A stretch of DNA of 64,000 bases from Methylobacterium sp. (GCA_020252645.1 JADCCN010000003.1:124001-188000); one strand, 5' to 3'; shown: positions 54,049 to 62,717, counted from the stretch's first letter. Translations and numbers: made by a program. Notes: generated by a model not told the origin, from the sequence alone.

Positions 54049-54313
54049 TCCGATTCTCCGCCACGCGGCCAGCCCCGGTCTCGTCGTCGATGGCCACGAG
54101 ATCGCGCACGGTGCGTGCGATGATCGCGAGCGTCTTGGCCTCGCGCTCGAGGGCCTGCGGATCGTCGCGCAGGGCGGCGAGGCGATTTTCCACCTCATCC
54201 ACCTGCTTCTCCGCCGTCTGCCAGAGGCGGGAGACGATGCGCCGTCGCCGGGCATGGCTCGGCCGCCTGGCGCGCGAAGCGGCGGATGGCGCACGGGATC
54301 CATTGGAGTTCAT
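53939..54313 (-). CDS. Small terminase-like GTA g1 protein
   Basis: 124 aa. N-terminal Arg/Ser-rich stretch, then helices WQTAEKQVDEVENRLAALRDDPQALEREAKTLAIIARTVRDL, an arrangement like the small terminase-type gp1 of GTAs. ATG 54313 follows GGGGGAAGCCGA. The frame is open upstream to 54502 but loses helical composition. First gene of the cluster. It overlaps the terminase gene. Confidence 0.75.
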   Translation of the reverse strand: MNSNGSRAPSAASRARRPSHARRRRIVSRLWQTAEKQVDEVENRLAALRDDPQALEREAKTLAIIARTVRDLVAIDDETGAGRVAENRNDSDNASPARALAEFRRELAERLEQLRHERAGPGTP

Positions 54314-54544
54314 TCGGCTTCCCCCATGAAGAACAGGGCCGTCCTGTTCGGCATCAGGGGCGAAGCACAGCGCGCCCTCGGCCCGGAGGATTTCCGTGCA
54401 GAACGCGAAATGCCGCCCCGTTGCGGGAACGGGCCGGAGGACAATCATGAAAAGGTCTCGCAGAAGCCCCCGGTGCCGCAACGCTTCAGGCGTCCTGGTC
54501 ACAATTCGGGAGCGTGAAGAGACGATGCCCGGTCAGCGTGACAG

Positions 54545-54574
54545 TGTCAATGACTAAATTCCTATGTTAGGAAT
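54545..54574 (-). promoter_or_regulatory. Putative GTA promoter: palindromic operator with TTGACA
   Basis: On the minus strand, ATTCCTA-ACA-TAGGAAT (54574-54558, 7-bp perfect arms) is followed after 7 bp by an exact TTGACA at 54550-54545. A -10 would sit near 54527-54522 (CATCGT, weak). Just upstream, 54587-54576, are two GTTAA direct repeats (AGTTAAGGTTAAT). The spacing puts the palindrome near -52, an activator-like position. The start of g1 lies about 230 bp downstream, leaving a long leader. Confidence 0.55.
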
Positions 54575-54581
54575 ATTAACC

Positions 54582-55094
54582 TTAACTGCGGGGATTGCCG
54601 TCTGCCTTCGCCTTCCGGGCCGGCCGCGCGCCCTTGGGCCAGCGCCCGGGCCAGGCGCGGATGCGTTCGACCAGTTCGGGGACTGAAAAGTCCTCCTCAT
54701 GGCCCGAGAGACGGCCCTTCACGCTCACGCCGGCCTCGACCACGCTATCCGGGCGGCCCGAAACCAGCGGGTGCCAATCCGGAAGCCCCTTCCCTTCGGC
54801 GAGCAAACGATAGGCGCAGGTCGGGGGCATCCAGTGGAGGCCGGCGATGTTATCCGGCCGCAACGTCACGCAATCCGGCACCTCGGATGAACGGTTCCGA
54901 TAGTCGCGACAGCGGCAGCTTTCGCCATCGAGCAGCCGGCAGCCGACATCCGTGAAATGGATGCGCCCGGTATCCTCGTCCTCAAGCTTCACGAGACAGC
55001 AGCGCCCGCAGCCATCGCACAGGCTCTCCCATTCCGCCTCGCTCATTGCGGCCAGAGGTTTCGCTTGCCAGAAAGGGCGTGTCGGTTCGCTCAT
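54582..55094 (-). CDS. YcgN family cysteine cluster protein
   Basis: 170 aa UPF0260. The CxxCxxCC cluster reads CDGCGRCC near residue 26, with further cysteines in [18 protein letters not shown], and CV and CA later, likely metal or Fe-S ligands. [24 protein letters not shown] is diagnostic. Function unresolved. It ends 7 bp before the palindrome upstream of the GTA cluster and is divergent from the PBP gene. Confidence 0.93.
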   Translation of the reverse strand: MSEPTRPFWQAKPLAAMSEAEWESLCDGCGRCCLVKLEDEDTGRIHFTDVGCRLLDGESCRCRDYRNRSSEVPDCVTLRPDNIAGLHWMPPTCAYRLLAEGKGLPDWHPLVSGRPDSVVEAGVSVKGRLSGHEEDFSVPELVERIRAWPGRWPKGARPARKAKADGNPRS

Positions 55095-55199
55095 GGCCGC
55101 TGTCCTGCGCCGGAAGCGTTCCGGCGGTCAATGGCCGCCACTGGCTTTCGGGCCGGGAAGCGGTTAGAAGATCGAGGCTCTCAACGCGATTTCGGACGC

Positions 55200-57380
55200 A
55201 TGGATTTTCACCGCGTCACCTGGACTGAGCAATTCCGGCGTCGTCTTCGTGATTGGGACGCGGGGCTTGAACACGGCCTTTTTCAGATGGGCCGTCGCCT
55301 TGGCGAAGTTCTCTGGCGCATCCGCCACGCATCCGACCGCCTGGAACCCTCCCCTTTCGGCCGCGTGATGGTGACGATCGCCTGCGAGGCGCTGACCTAT
55401 GCGACAATCGGCGCGATTCTGCTCACGGCTTTGGCGAAGCCGGCCTTCCGGGCCGTGAACGAGGAAAACTGGCTGAAGCAGACCGATCTCGCCGTCACCT
55501 TCCTCGACAGCGGCGGGCAGGTCCTGGGCAAGCGCGGCATCCTTCATCTTGAATCCGTCGCGGTCGAGCAATTGCCGGAGCACCTCGTGAAGGCCGCCCT
55601 CGGCACGGAGGATCGCCGCTTCTACGAGCATTTCGGCATCGATATCGGCGGTCTTTTCCGCGCGATGATGTCGAATGCGCGCGCCGGCGGCGTGGTGCAG
55701 GGCGGCTCGACCATCACGCAGCAGCTTGCGAAGAACCTCTTCCTCAACAACGAGCGCACGCTCGATCGCAAGATCAAGGAAGCCTTCCTCTCCTTCTGGC
55801 TGGAAGCGCGCCTGCCCAAGAACGAGATCCTGCGGCTCTATCTCGACCGCGCCTATCTCGGAAACGGTGTCTTCGGCGTGCAATCCGCGGCCGAGCATTA
55901 CTTCGGCAAGAATGTGCGTGATATCACCCTCGCCGAGGCGGCGATGATCGCCGGCCTCTTCAAGGCGCCCTCGCGCTTTTCGCCCACCGTGAACCTGCCG
56001 GCCGCCCGCGCACGCGCGGCGGATGTGCTCTCGAACATGGTGGAGGCGAAGTTCCTCACGCAGGGTCAGGTCGCGGCCGCACTTCGCAACCCCGCAACTC
56101 CCATCGAGCGCAACACCGATACGGTCGCGGATTACGCGCTCGATTTCGCCTTCGAACAGATCAGGCAGCTTGCGGCCGCCGGCAAGCTCGGCAATGAGCG
56201 TGTGCTGACCGTCCGCACCCCCATCGACCGCAATCTCCAGCGCCATGCCGAGCGCGCGCTGGAGGCGATCCTGCGCGAGCAGGGTCCGAGATACGGCGTC
56301 TCGCAGGCCGCGATGGTCGTGCTCGACCATGATGGCGGCTTGCGCGCGATGATCGGCGGCCGAGATTACGGCCAGAGCCAGTTCAACCGCGCGACCCAGG
56401 CAATGCGGCAGACCGGCTCCTCCTTCAAGACCTTCGTGTATGCGGCGGCGCTCGCGGAAGGCGTCGTGAAGCCCGACACCATCGTGACCGATCGCCCCAC
56501 CTGCGTCGGCAACTGGTGCCCGGCGAATTACGGCCGCTCCTATGCCGGCTCGATGAGCGCAACGGTTGCCTTCGCGAAGTCGATCAACACCATTCCGGTG
56601 CAGCTCACCACAGCCATCGGCAAGGGGAACAACAAACTGGGGCGCGAGAAGATCATCGCCTTCACCAGGGCCGTCGGATTCCAGAATGACCTGCGTGACA
56701 TGACCTCCCTGCCCATCGGTTCCTCCGAGGCGACGGTCATCGACATGGTCGCGGGTTTCAATACCTTCGCGAATGGCGGGAAGCTTTCGAAGCCCTACAC
56801 GGCGCGCGAGGTCCTGAACGCGCAGGGACAGGTCATCTACCGGCCCGATCCGCCGGAAATCCGCCATGATCAGGTCATGCCGCCGCAGGCCGCGAAGGAT
56901 CTCGTCTACATGATGTCGAAGGTGCCGACCGAGGGCACGGGGCGCCGGGCCTTCCTGCCGGGCGTGCCCACGGGCGGCAAGACCGGCACCACGGATGAAT
57001 ATCGCAACGCCTGGTATGGCGGCTTTTCCGGCACCTTCACTTCCGTGGTCTGGTTCGGCAATGACGATTTCAGCCCCACGAACAACATGACCGGCGGCTC
57101 GCTGCCCGCCATGGCCTTTGCCCGCGTGATGGCCTTCGCGCATCTCGATGCCGAGTTGAAGCCGCTCTTCGGCCTCGAAAACGAGATGCCCCAGCGCGAT
57201 CCGAGGCTTGTGGAGGTTGCCGGCACGGCCGATCTCGCCAAGGGCCAGGGCGCGCTGAACCTGCGACTGACGCCGGCGGGTCGCAACCTGCTGAAGGAAA
57301 TCGAGGCGCTCGCCGAGGACCCGTCCGAGAAGCCGGATCGCCCGCTTTCGCAAGCCCCGGCCTTGCCCGGCCGTTCGTGA
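55200..57380 (+). CDS. Class A penicillin-binding protein (bifunctional transglycosylase/transpeptidase)
   Basis: 726 aa. TM anchor about 65-85; glycosyltransferase 51 domain with TEDRRFYEHFGID (catalytic Glu), GGSTITQQLAKNLFL and RKIKEAFLSFWLE; transpeptidase with SSFK (SxxK), SIN (SxN) and KTGTT. Polymerises glycan strands and crosslinks stem peptides in the periplasm. ATG 55200 was chosen as the first residue of family-like sequence; the frame is open upstream over ycgN. Seven bases precede the next gene. Confidence 0.94.
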   Translation: MDFHRVTWTEQFRRRLRDWDAGLEHGLFQMGRRLGEVLWRIRHASDRLEPSPFGRVMVTIACEALTYATIGAILLTALAKPAFRAVNEENWLKQTDLAVTFLDSGGQVLGKRGILHLESVAVEQLPEHLVKAALGTEDRRFYEHFGIDIGGLFRAMMSNARAGGVVQGGSTITQQLAKNLFLNNERTLDRKIKEAFLSFWLEARLPKNEILRLYLDRAYLGNGVFGVQSAAEHYFGKNVRDITLAEAAMIAGLFKAPSRFSPTVNLPAARARAADVLSNMVEAKFLTQGQVAAALRNPATPIERNTDTVADYALDFAFEQIRQLAAAGKLGNERVLTVRTPIDRNLQRHAERALEAILREQGPRYGVSQAAMVVLDHDGGLRAMIGGRDYGQSQFNRATQAMRQTGSSFKTFVYAAALAEGVVKPDTIVTDRPTCVGNWCPANYGRSYAGSMSATVAFAKSINTIPVQLTTAIGKGNNKLGREKIIAFTRAVGFQNDLRDMTSLPIGSSEATVIDMVAGFNTFANGGKLSKPYTAREVLNAQGQVIYRPDPPEIRHDQVMPPQAAKDLVYMMSKVPTEGTGRRAFLPGVPTGGKTGTTDEYRNAWYGGFSGTFTSVVWFGNDDFSPTNNMTGGSLPAMAFARVMAFAHLDAELKPLFGLENEMPQRDPRLVEVAGTADLAKGQGALNLRLTPAGRNLLKEIEALAEDPSEKPDRPLSQAPALPGRS

Positions 57381-57387
57381 TCGTTCC

Positions 57388-57966
57388 ATGCGGTTTCTGA
57401 GCCTCATCGCCGCGCTGCTTGCCGGGCTCGTGGCCGGCCTCGGCCTCACGGCCCTGGTTGCGCGCGATGGTGTCGTCTTCGATCGGCAGCAGCTCGGGGC
57501 CTGGAGCTTTGCACCGCGGATCGGCAGCGAAAACATCGACCCCTATGCCCGCGCGCGCATGCTCGTTTCGGGCGAATTGCCGCTGGCCAATGGCGAAGGC
57601 TTCAGCCTTGTCGCCAGCGTGGATGATCAGGGAGAGACGCTCAGCGCCCGCTGCACCTATCGCGTCAGCGGGCCCCTGCCCGCCGCGCGGTTCTGGACCC
57701 TCACGATCACCACGCCGGATGGAGAGCTGATCGAGTCCCCCCTTACCCGTTCGAGCTTCACCTCGGCGGAAATCCTGCGCTTTGCAGGCGAAGCCGTTGC
57801 GATTGAAGTCGGCGCGCGCCCGCTTGCCGGCAACTGGCTGCCCGCTCCCGGCAACGGCGCGTTCATCCTCACCCTGCGGCTCTATGAAACGCCGCTTTCC
57901 GCAACCGCCACCGTGCTGGACCGCGCGAAGCTGCCGCGCGTCGAGCGGCTGGGATGCGCCGCATGA
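57388..57966 (+). CDS. DUF1214 family membrane-tethered protein
   Basis: 192 aa. N-terminal signal anchor 5-24 (LIAALLAGLVAGLGLTALVA). The remainder matches DUF1214: IGSENIDPYARARMLVSGELPLANGEG, CTYRVSGPLPAARFWTLTI and the late YETPL. Overlaps the next gene by 13 bp. The pair of DUF1214 and DUF1254 genes is common in rhizobia as separate genes. Function unknown. Confidence 0.9.
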   Translation: MRFLSLIAALLAGLVAGLGLTALVARDGVVFDRQQLGAWSFAPRIGSENIDPYARARMLVSGELPLANGEGFSLVASVDDQGETLSARCTYRVSGPLPAARFWTLTITTPDGELIESPLTRSSFTSAEILRFAGEAVAIEVGARPLAGNWLPAPGNGAFILTLRLYETPLSATATVLDRAKLPRVERLGCAA

Positions 57967-58511
57967 CCTTTTTGCTGCATCTTTTCATCGCAGTGGTCGT
58001 GGCCGGCCTCGTTCATCTCGGGGGGCTATTCGCCCTGCCGCGCACCACGACGGATGATGTGTTTTCCACCCTTTCGCGCTCGGTGACCGGCAACGGCATC
58101 ATGCTCATCCCCGAGGAGCGGGTGCGTCAGCTGCGGTTCGTGGATCCGAATGTCGCGATCGGTGTCTGCCGGTTCGATCTCACGGCCGGCCCGTTCCGCG
58201 TGCGCACGGGCCTGTCGGAAACCTTCCTCGCCGTGGTTTTCGCGCGGGAGCAAAGCGGGATCATCACATCCGTCTCGGATCGCGCGGCGACGAGCGGCGC
58301 GCTCGATGTCGTGCTGGCGACGCCCGAGCAGTTGCGGCGCATCGCGGATCTCGACGAAGCGGGGGAGGCGATCGAGGAAATCCGCGTGCCCTCACCCGAC
58401 AGCGCGGGCATCGCGATCATCAAGGTGCTGGTGGATCGCCCCTCCGGCCGCGCGAATGCCGAGAATGTGTTGCGAGCCGTGCAATGCGGCAGCGAGGCTC
58501 TGCCGGGATAG
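57954..58511 (+). CDS. DUF1254 family membrane protein
   Basis: 185 aa. N-terminal TM helix 5-22; DUF1254-like stretch with DPNVAIGVCRFDLTAGPFRVR and FLAVVFAREQSGI. It forms an overlapping pair with the DUF1214 gene and probably works with it in the envelope. The repeat copy 3 begins 6 bp after its stop. Confidence 0.88.
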   Translation: MRRMTFLLHLFIAVVVAGLVHLGGLFALPRTTTDDVFSTLSRSVTGNGIMLIPEERVRQLRFVDPNVAIGVCRFDLTAGPFRVRTGLSETFLAVVFAREQSGIITSVSDRAATSGALDVVLATPEQLRRIADLDEAGEAIEEIRVPSPDSAGIAIIKVLVDRPSGRANAENVLRAVQCGSEALPG

Positions 58512-58516
58512 CGGCC

Positions 58517-58620
58517 TAGAGCATGATGTGTTCAGACGGAAGCACATCATGCTCTTATCTTATTGTTATCGCATGCTTTTTTGTGAAAAACCGAATTCCA
58601 CTTTTTCACAGCACGCTCTA
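58517..58620. repeat. RIME-like palindromic repeat, copy 3
   Basis: 104 bp from TAGAGCATG to GCTCTA. The left hairpin is perfect: AGAGCATGATGTG with CACATCATGCTCT (13-bp arms). The right hairpin TGTGAAAAA/TTTTTCACA is also perfect. The TATCTT..TTGT..TCGCAT core links it to the other two loci. It fills the gap between convergent genes, and its TAG (minus strand) is the stop of the lipoprotein gene. Confidence 0.8.
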
Positions 58621-59484
58621 GCCTTTCCGAACGAGCGGACGCGGTGCCAGCGGTTCCGGCAAGGCGACCGGTTCGTTGCAGACCGATGGCAGGAGTGTTT
58701 CCTTCCTGAAACGGCCGATATCCGCCTCGAAGGCCATCAAGCTCCGCTCGGCCGGGATCGCCTCGCGTTCCGGACCTTCCACGAGCAGGTGCTCGAGGGA
58801 AAAGCGATATTGCGCCGCGCGATCATGAAAGGCCCAGTGCACGCGGGCGATGATCAGCGCATTTTCGCAGATCCGCTTGATCGCCTGCTCGTACTGCTCC
58901 TCGGTGAGGTGGGCGACATGGGTGAGGCTGCGTGCCCGCACATGATCCGCCTGCAGGACCTGCGCGGCGATCAGCTTGAAATACGGGATCAGCGCGTGAT
59001 CCGCCGTGATGACATCCCGCACGCGGTTATAGCGCGAGGTGAGCGACCGGAAAGTCTCGCCGCCGGTCAGCACGCGCAGGGAAGGGGAATTGCCGAGCTG
59101 CTGCCCGCCCATGATGGTGCGGTGAAAGAGCGTGATATCGCTTTCGCGCGGGGGCAAGAGGCGATGATAGGCGAAGTGATCCTGCATCCGGGTCAGAACC
59201 GGGGCGTCGGTTTCCGGCATCAGGAAATTCCAGGCGCGGGCGCGCAATTCCTTCTCGTCTTCGGTCAGCGCAAACCATGAGGCGGGCTCGCCGCGTGAGC
59301 TGGCGGCCGCGATGCCCATGGTGGGGAGGATGGAATTCTCCCACACGCCCGATTGCGGGCGGCCGAAATCCCCCGTGGCCGAATAGCAGCCCGAAAGCGC
59401 GAGGCACATGGCCCCGGCGAAAAACGATACTGAGCCGTGGTTGAAAACGCGGAACTTGTCACGGCCAGCGAAAGGACGTGCCAT
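58618..59484 (-). CDS. Conserved hypothetical lipoprotein
   Basis: 288 aa. Lipobox LALSGC with Cys33 as the lipidated residue, so probably a periplasmic lipoprotein. The mature part is mostly helical with charged segments (LTEDEKELRARAWNFLMP, YRFSLEHLLVEGPEREAIP). No named domain recognised. Its TAG stop is the outer TAG of repeat copy 3. The N terminus has 25 residues before the hydrophobic stretch, long for a lipoprotein; an internal M could be the true start. Confidence 0.75.
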   Translation of the reverse strand: MARPFAGRDKFRVFNHGSVSFFAGAMCLALSGCYSATGDFGRPQSGVWENSILPTMGIAAASSRGEPASWFALTEDEKELRARAWNFLMPETDAPVLTRMQDHFAYHRLLPPRESDITLFHRTIMGGQQLGNSPSLRVLTGGETFRSLTSRYNRVRDVITADHALIPYFKLIAAQVLQADHVRARSLTHVAHLTEEQYEQAIKRICENALIIARVHWAFHDRAAQYRFSLEHLLVEGPEREAIPAERSLMAFEADIGRFRKETLLPSVCNEPVALPEPLAPRPLVRKG

Positions 59485-59529
59485 CGCCGGTCTCCGTTCA
59501 ATTGTGTTGTCCCGCCGCGAAACGCCGCG

Positions 59530-59727
59530 TCAGGCTCTCTTTCGATTCTTGCCGCGTTTCGCGTGCCCCTTGGCCGCGACCGCGTCTGGCCCGTCATGGC
59601 GTTCGTAGCGAACGCCCAGGAAGAGGAGAATCTCCGCTCCGCCTCCGCCCTCAACGCCATTTTCTGCATCCGTTTTCGGGCGGAGCCGGACTTCCTGTCG
59701 GGGCCGCAAGCGAATGACCTCGCCCAT
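59530..59727 (-). CDS. Small conserved-type hypothetical protein
   Basis: 65 aa from ATG 59727 (MGEVIRLRPRQEVRLRP), with AGGGAG upstream. Basic at both ends (RLRPRQEVRLRPK and HAKRGKNRKRA), with a short AEILLFLGVRYER core. No domain recognised. Genes of this shape near DUF1491 genes occur in rhizobia, by memory. A near-CtrA box lies about 85 bp upstream. Confidence 0.5.
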   Translation of the reverse strand: MGEVIRLRPRQEVRLRPKTDAENGVEGGGGAEILLFLGVRYERHDGPDAVAAKGHAKRGKNRKRA

Positions 59728-59810
59728 GACCCATGCTCCCTTGTGGCAGGCGCGCCGGATCAGGTTGCAGCTCCGAATCACCTCCTAGGCTCCAAATTCG
59801 GGGAGAAGTG

Positions 59811-59825
59811 TTAAACCTCTCCTAA
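59811..59825. promoter_or_regulatory. Near-consensus CtrA-type box
   Basis: Minus strand TTAG-GAGAGGT-TTAA followed by C, one mismatch from TTAA-N7-TTAAC. It lies 84-98 bp upstream of the small gene starting at 59727 and 57 bp after the DUF1491 stop. Confidence 0.3.
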
Positions 59826-59881
59826 AACTCGTCCGGTTTCGGAGAAGGAAAACCCTGGGCTGAGGCCGCTCGGGCCGCACT

Positions 59882-60223
59882 TCACAGGATTCGGTCCAGA
59901 AAAGCTTGACCGTCACGCGCCTCGATCTCGAGAATCCAGACATCAGGATCGAAGCGGATTTCCTTCTCGAGCCTTGCCTCCGCCACGTCTCGGGATAGGA
60001 CTGCCTCCTTGTGGAGGCGGGTGAAGGCGCGCTCGCTATCCCCACCCTCGTAAAGGGATTGCGGTGCCGGGCCATAAAGGATGCAGGTGCCGTCGAGCCG
60101 GTCGACCACCACGAACACCGTGCCGGATTGCGCGCTCCCGCGCCGGCGCAGAGCCGCGAAGGCGCCGCCGAGTTCCGCCCGGCGGATGGTGGCGGCAACA
60201 AAGAATTCGCTTGTGAGCCGCAT
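59882..60223 (-). CDS. DUF1491 family protein
   Basis: 113 aa, the normal DUF1491 length. Landmarks are EFFVAATIRRAELGGAFA, RRGSAQSGTVFVVVDRLDG, LYGPAPQS and RFDPDVWILEIEAR. Its ATG overlaps the TAA stop of the peptidoglycan-binding gene by one base (TAATG). Function unknown. Confidence 0.92.
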   Translation of the reverse strand: MRLTSEFFVAATIRRAELGGAFAALRRRGSAQSGTVFVVVDRLDGTCILYGPAPQSLYEGGDSERAFTRLHKEAVLSRDVAEARLEKEIRFDPDVWILEIEARDGQAFLDRIL

Positions 60224-61053
60224 TACTGCGCGATCGGCACGCCGGTGACCTGCGCCAGAATGCGCAGGTTCGAGCCGCGCGGCTCACCCCTGGGCGGAAG
60301 GCGATTATCCTGTTCGAAACGCGTCAGCGCCTGCCGCGTCGTCGGCCCCCACTGGCCATCCTCGGCAAGCGGGCCATAGCCGGCCTTGTTCAGCGCGCGC
60401 TGGATGTCCTTCACGGTGCGGGGCGAGGTTTCGACGTCCGAAGCGCGCTTCACCAGCTCGAGAAGCTCGTCCTTCATCGTGGTCCTTGTCGCGACAACAT
60501 CCTTGAGAAGCGCCTCGCTCGGCCGCCCATCGACGGGCACCCGCTGGGCGAACTGGAAATCGCGGATCGCCTCAGTCATGCGCGGGCCGGCTTTGCCATC
60601 GGGCTCACCCTTGAAGAAGCCGCGCTTGGCGAGCTCGCGCTGGATCTCGAAATTCAGGGCTTCGGTCGTCTCGCCGGCCTTTGCCCTTTCCCCGGCCTTC
60701 GGCGCGGGCGGCGCAAGGGGCGGAACCGGCGCGGCATTGGGCGGGGTAGCCGGGGCAGGCTTGCCACCCGTCAAGGGGCGGGTCTCGAAGGCCGCCCTGG
60801 CCACATCCTGCCGCAGGGGCGGCACGGAAATGTCGGCCTTCGCGACAGGGCGGAACAGCGGCTCGGGATGTCGCTCGGTCTGGAACATCACGGCATTGAG
60901 CACGATCGCGAGACTGGCGACCATCGTGCCGCCAGCGGCGAGTCGCATCGGGGTGAACAAGGACTGCCGCCGGCCTTTCCGCGGCGGAACGGGGAACCGC
61001 CCTTCCTGTCGCCGGGGTGTCATCCTGCGCTCCGAAAAAACCCTTCCGATCAT
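60223..61053 (-). CDS. Membrane-anchored peptidoglycan-binding-domain protein
   Basis: 276 aa. Cytoplasmic basic N terminus, one TM helix about 37-54, a Pro/Ala-rich linker (75-125), then two PG_binding_1-type helical domains: FEIQRELAKRGFFKGEPDGKAGPRMTEAIRDFQ and IQRALNKAGYGPLAEDGQWGPTTRQALTRFEQD. Likely periplasmic and wall-binding. Overlaps the degenerate kinase gene by ATGA, so they share an operon with DUF1491. This trio is common in rhizobia as I recall. Confidence 0.9.
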   Translation of the reverse strand: MIGRVFSERRMTPRRQEGRFPVPPRKGRRQSLFTPMRLAAGGTMVASLAIVLNAVMFQTERHPEPLFRPVAKADISVPPLRQDVARAAFETRPLTGGKPAPATPPNAAPVPPLAPPAPKAGERAKAGETTEALNFEIQRELAKRGFFKGEPDGKAGPRMTEAIRDFQFAQRVPVDGRPSEALLKDVVATRTTMKDELLELVKRASDVETSPRTVKDIQRALNKAGYGPLAEDGQWGPTTRQALTRFEQDNRLPPRGEPRGSNLRILAQVTGVPIAQ

Positions 61054-62717
61054 GAAGCCAGCCTCCCCGATGCGCGCGGCCGCGGCTGTTCCCGGTGGCG
61101 CGCGGGCTTCGCAGCCGTGGCCACACCCCGGAAGTTGACGCGGCGCTGCCCGGAATCAGCCGTGAAGACCGCGCGGGAGGCGCCGGTCGCGGCCTGTTCG
61201 AGCGCCATCTGGAACATGTCCTCGCGACCGCCGGCGAGCGAGCCACCATCGGCACGGCGCAGAACCACCTGCACATCGGCCCCGATCGTGGCGACGGACA
61301 TTTCCAGTGCCGCGCCCGGATGATCCTGAAGCGCGCCGCGCAGCATCACGCCGATCGCGAAACGCGCGGCATCAGCGGGCAGCTCCGCGGGGGCCTCCGC
61401 CGGTTCACCCGTCAGGCTCACCGCTCCCTCGCCACCTTCGGCCGCGAGGATGAAACGCAGGGCATCCTGCGCGAGGCGCACCATCTCCACCCGCTCGCGC
61501 ACCGGGGCGGCAGGGCCGGCGAGCAGCTTCAGCCAGCGGCCCATCAGCGCCGTGTTGCGATGCGCCTCGAGCATGGCGCCGCGCGCTTCCCCGGCATAAT
61601 GGCGATAGCTCGCAAGATCACGGGGGGCGAGCTTCGGATCGGCGATCAGCTCAAGATAGCCCAGGCTCGCATTGAACGGGGCGACGGCGTCATGCATCGC
61701 ACGCTGCACGAGCGAAGGATCGGCGCTCGCGCGCGGTTCGGCTGCGGGCGCGGCGGGGAGAGACCCAACCTCCTGCCCCAGGGCCACCAGCGCAAGACCC
61801 GGAAGACCCGGAGCCGGCGCGACCGACAATTCGCGCTCCACGAACCGCCCGCCGCCCTGGGTTGAATCCTGGCGCAGCCGCAAGGCGAGCTTCGGGGTGG
61901 CCTCGCCCAGATGAATGGCACGGGACAGCGCCTGCAAAAGGGCCGGACGGTCGATGACCAGCACGGCGTCGATGACCGAGGGGTAAGGCCATTCCGCCGC
62001 CGAGGCGAGCCAGCCGAAGCGTGCGCGCTCGAGTTCGCTTGCGAGAAGACCGGTCGAATCGACTGCAAGCACCAACCCCCGGTGCTCGCGGAACGGCTCC
62101 TTGCCGAAGGGAATGCCGCGCGGCGCCGGTTCCAGCGCGTCGAGCAGCGGCGATTGGGTGGGGGCCAGCGCCAGCATGGTCAATGTGGGAACGGCCATGC
62201 CGATCAGCATCAGCACCGTCGGTCCATGCCCGGAGGCGAGAATCAACCCGGCGGCCGCGGCACCGAGGCCAGCCGCGAAGAGGATGAGCGCGATCCGGTT
62301 ACGCCCCTGGAAGAGCAAGCACAGGCCAAAGAATTCCGCCGTCGCCAGCAAGATGGCGCAAACCAGCGCGGCTCCGGGAGAACCGAGCCCGGCCAAGAGC
62401 AGAATCTGCACCGCGGAAATCGGGCCGAACAGCAGCAAGGCCGGGCGGGGCCCCTGCCGCATCAGCGCGAAGGCCACCACCTGAAAGACAAGCAGGCCGG
62501 ACAGCGCGATGAGATGATCGACGCGCAACCCCAGTTCAGGGCGCAGCGGCGCCAACACGAGCACGAGGGCAAGGAACACCACCGCGCCGAGAAGGCCCGC
62601 CATGCGTCCGGCCAGGGCGGTCGACCAGGCGCGCGCTTCCGCGTTCTCGCTCCGCAGGGCGGCAGCTGCGTTCCGGTCATCCTGACCGAGCAGCGTCTGT
62701 GTCCAGTCGATTCGCAT
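61050..62717 (-). CDS. Membrane-bound degenerate histidine kinase-like protein
   Basis: 555 aa. About six TM helices (36-185), a PAS-like region (about 215-315), then a dimerisation helix with His342 in MHDAVAPFNASLGYLE, which matches the form of H boxes. The ATPase part at 400-500 lacks an N box (AIGVMLRGAL instead) and G1/G2 (VLRRADGGS), so it probably cannot phosphorylate. It may dimerise with or regulate another kinase. Co-transcribed with the peptidoglycan-binding protein. Confidence 0.75.
   Translation of the reverse strand: MRIDWTQTLLGQDDRNAAAALRSENAEARAWSTALAGRMAGLLGAVVFLALVLVLAPLRPELGLRVDHLIALSGLLVFQVVAFALMRQGPRPALLLFGPISAVQILLLAGLGSPGAALVCAILLATAEFFGLCLLFQGRNRIALILFAAGLGAAAAGLILASGHGPTVLMLIGMAVPTLTMLALAPTQSPLLDALEPAPRGIPFGKEPFREHRGLVLAVDSTGLLASELERARFGWLASAAEWPYPSVIDAVLVIDRPALLQALSRAIHLGEATPKLALRLRQDSTQGGGRFVERELSVAPAPGLPGLALVALGQEVGSLPAAPAAEPRASADPSLVQRAMHDAVAPFNASLGYLELIADPKLAPRDLASYRHYAGEARGAMLEAHRNTALMGRWLKLLAGPAAPVRERVEMVRLAQDALRFILAAEGGEGAVSLTGEPAEAPAELPADAARFAIGVMLRGALQDHPGAALEMSVATIGADVQVVLRRADGGSLAGGREDMFQMALEQAATGASRAVFTADSGQRRVNFRGVATAAKPARHREQPRPRASGRLAS

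Noticed and set aside
38635-54313. Ordinary prophage
   Set aside because: No integrase, repressor, replication or attachment site was seen near the structural genes, and the gene order and families match GTAs.
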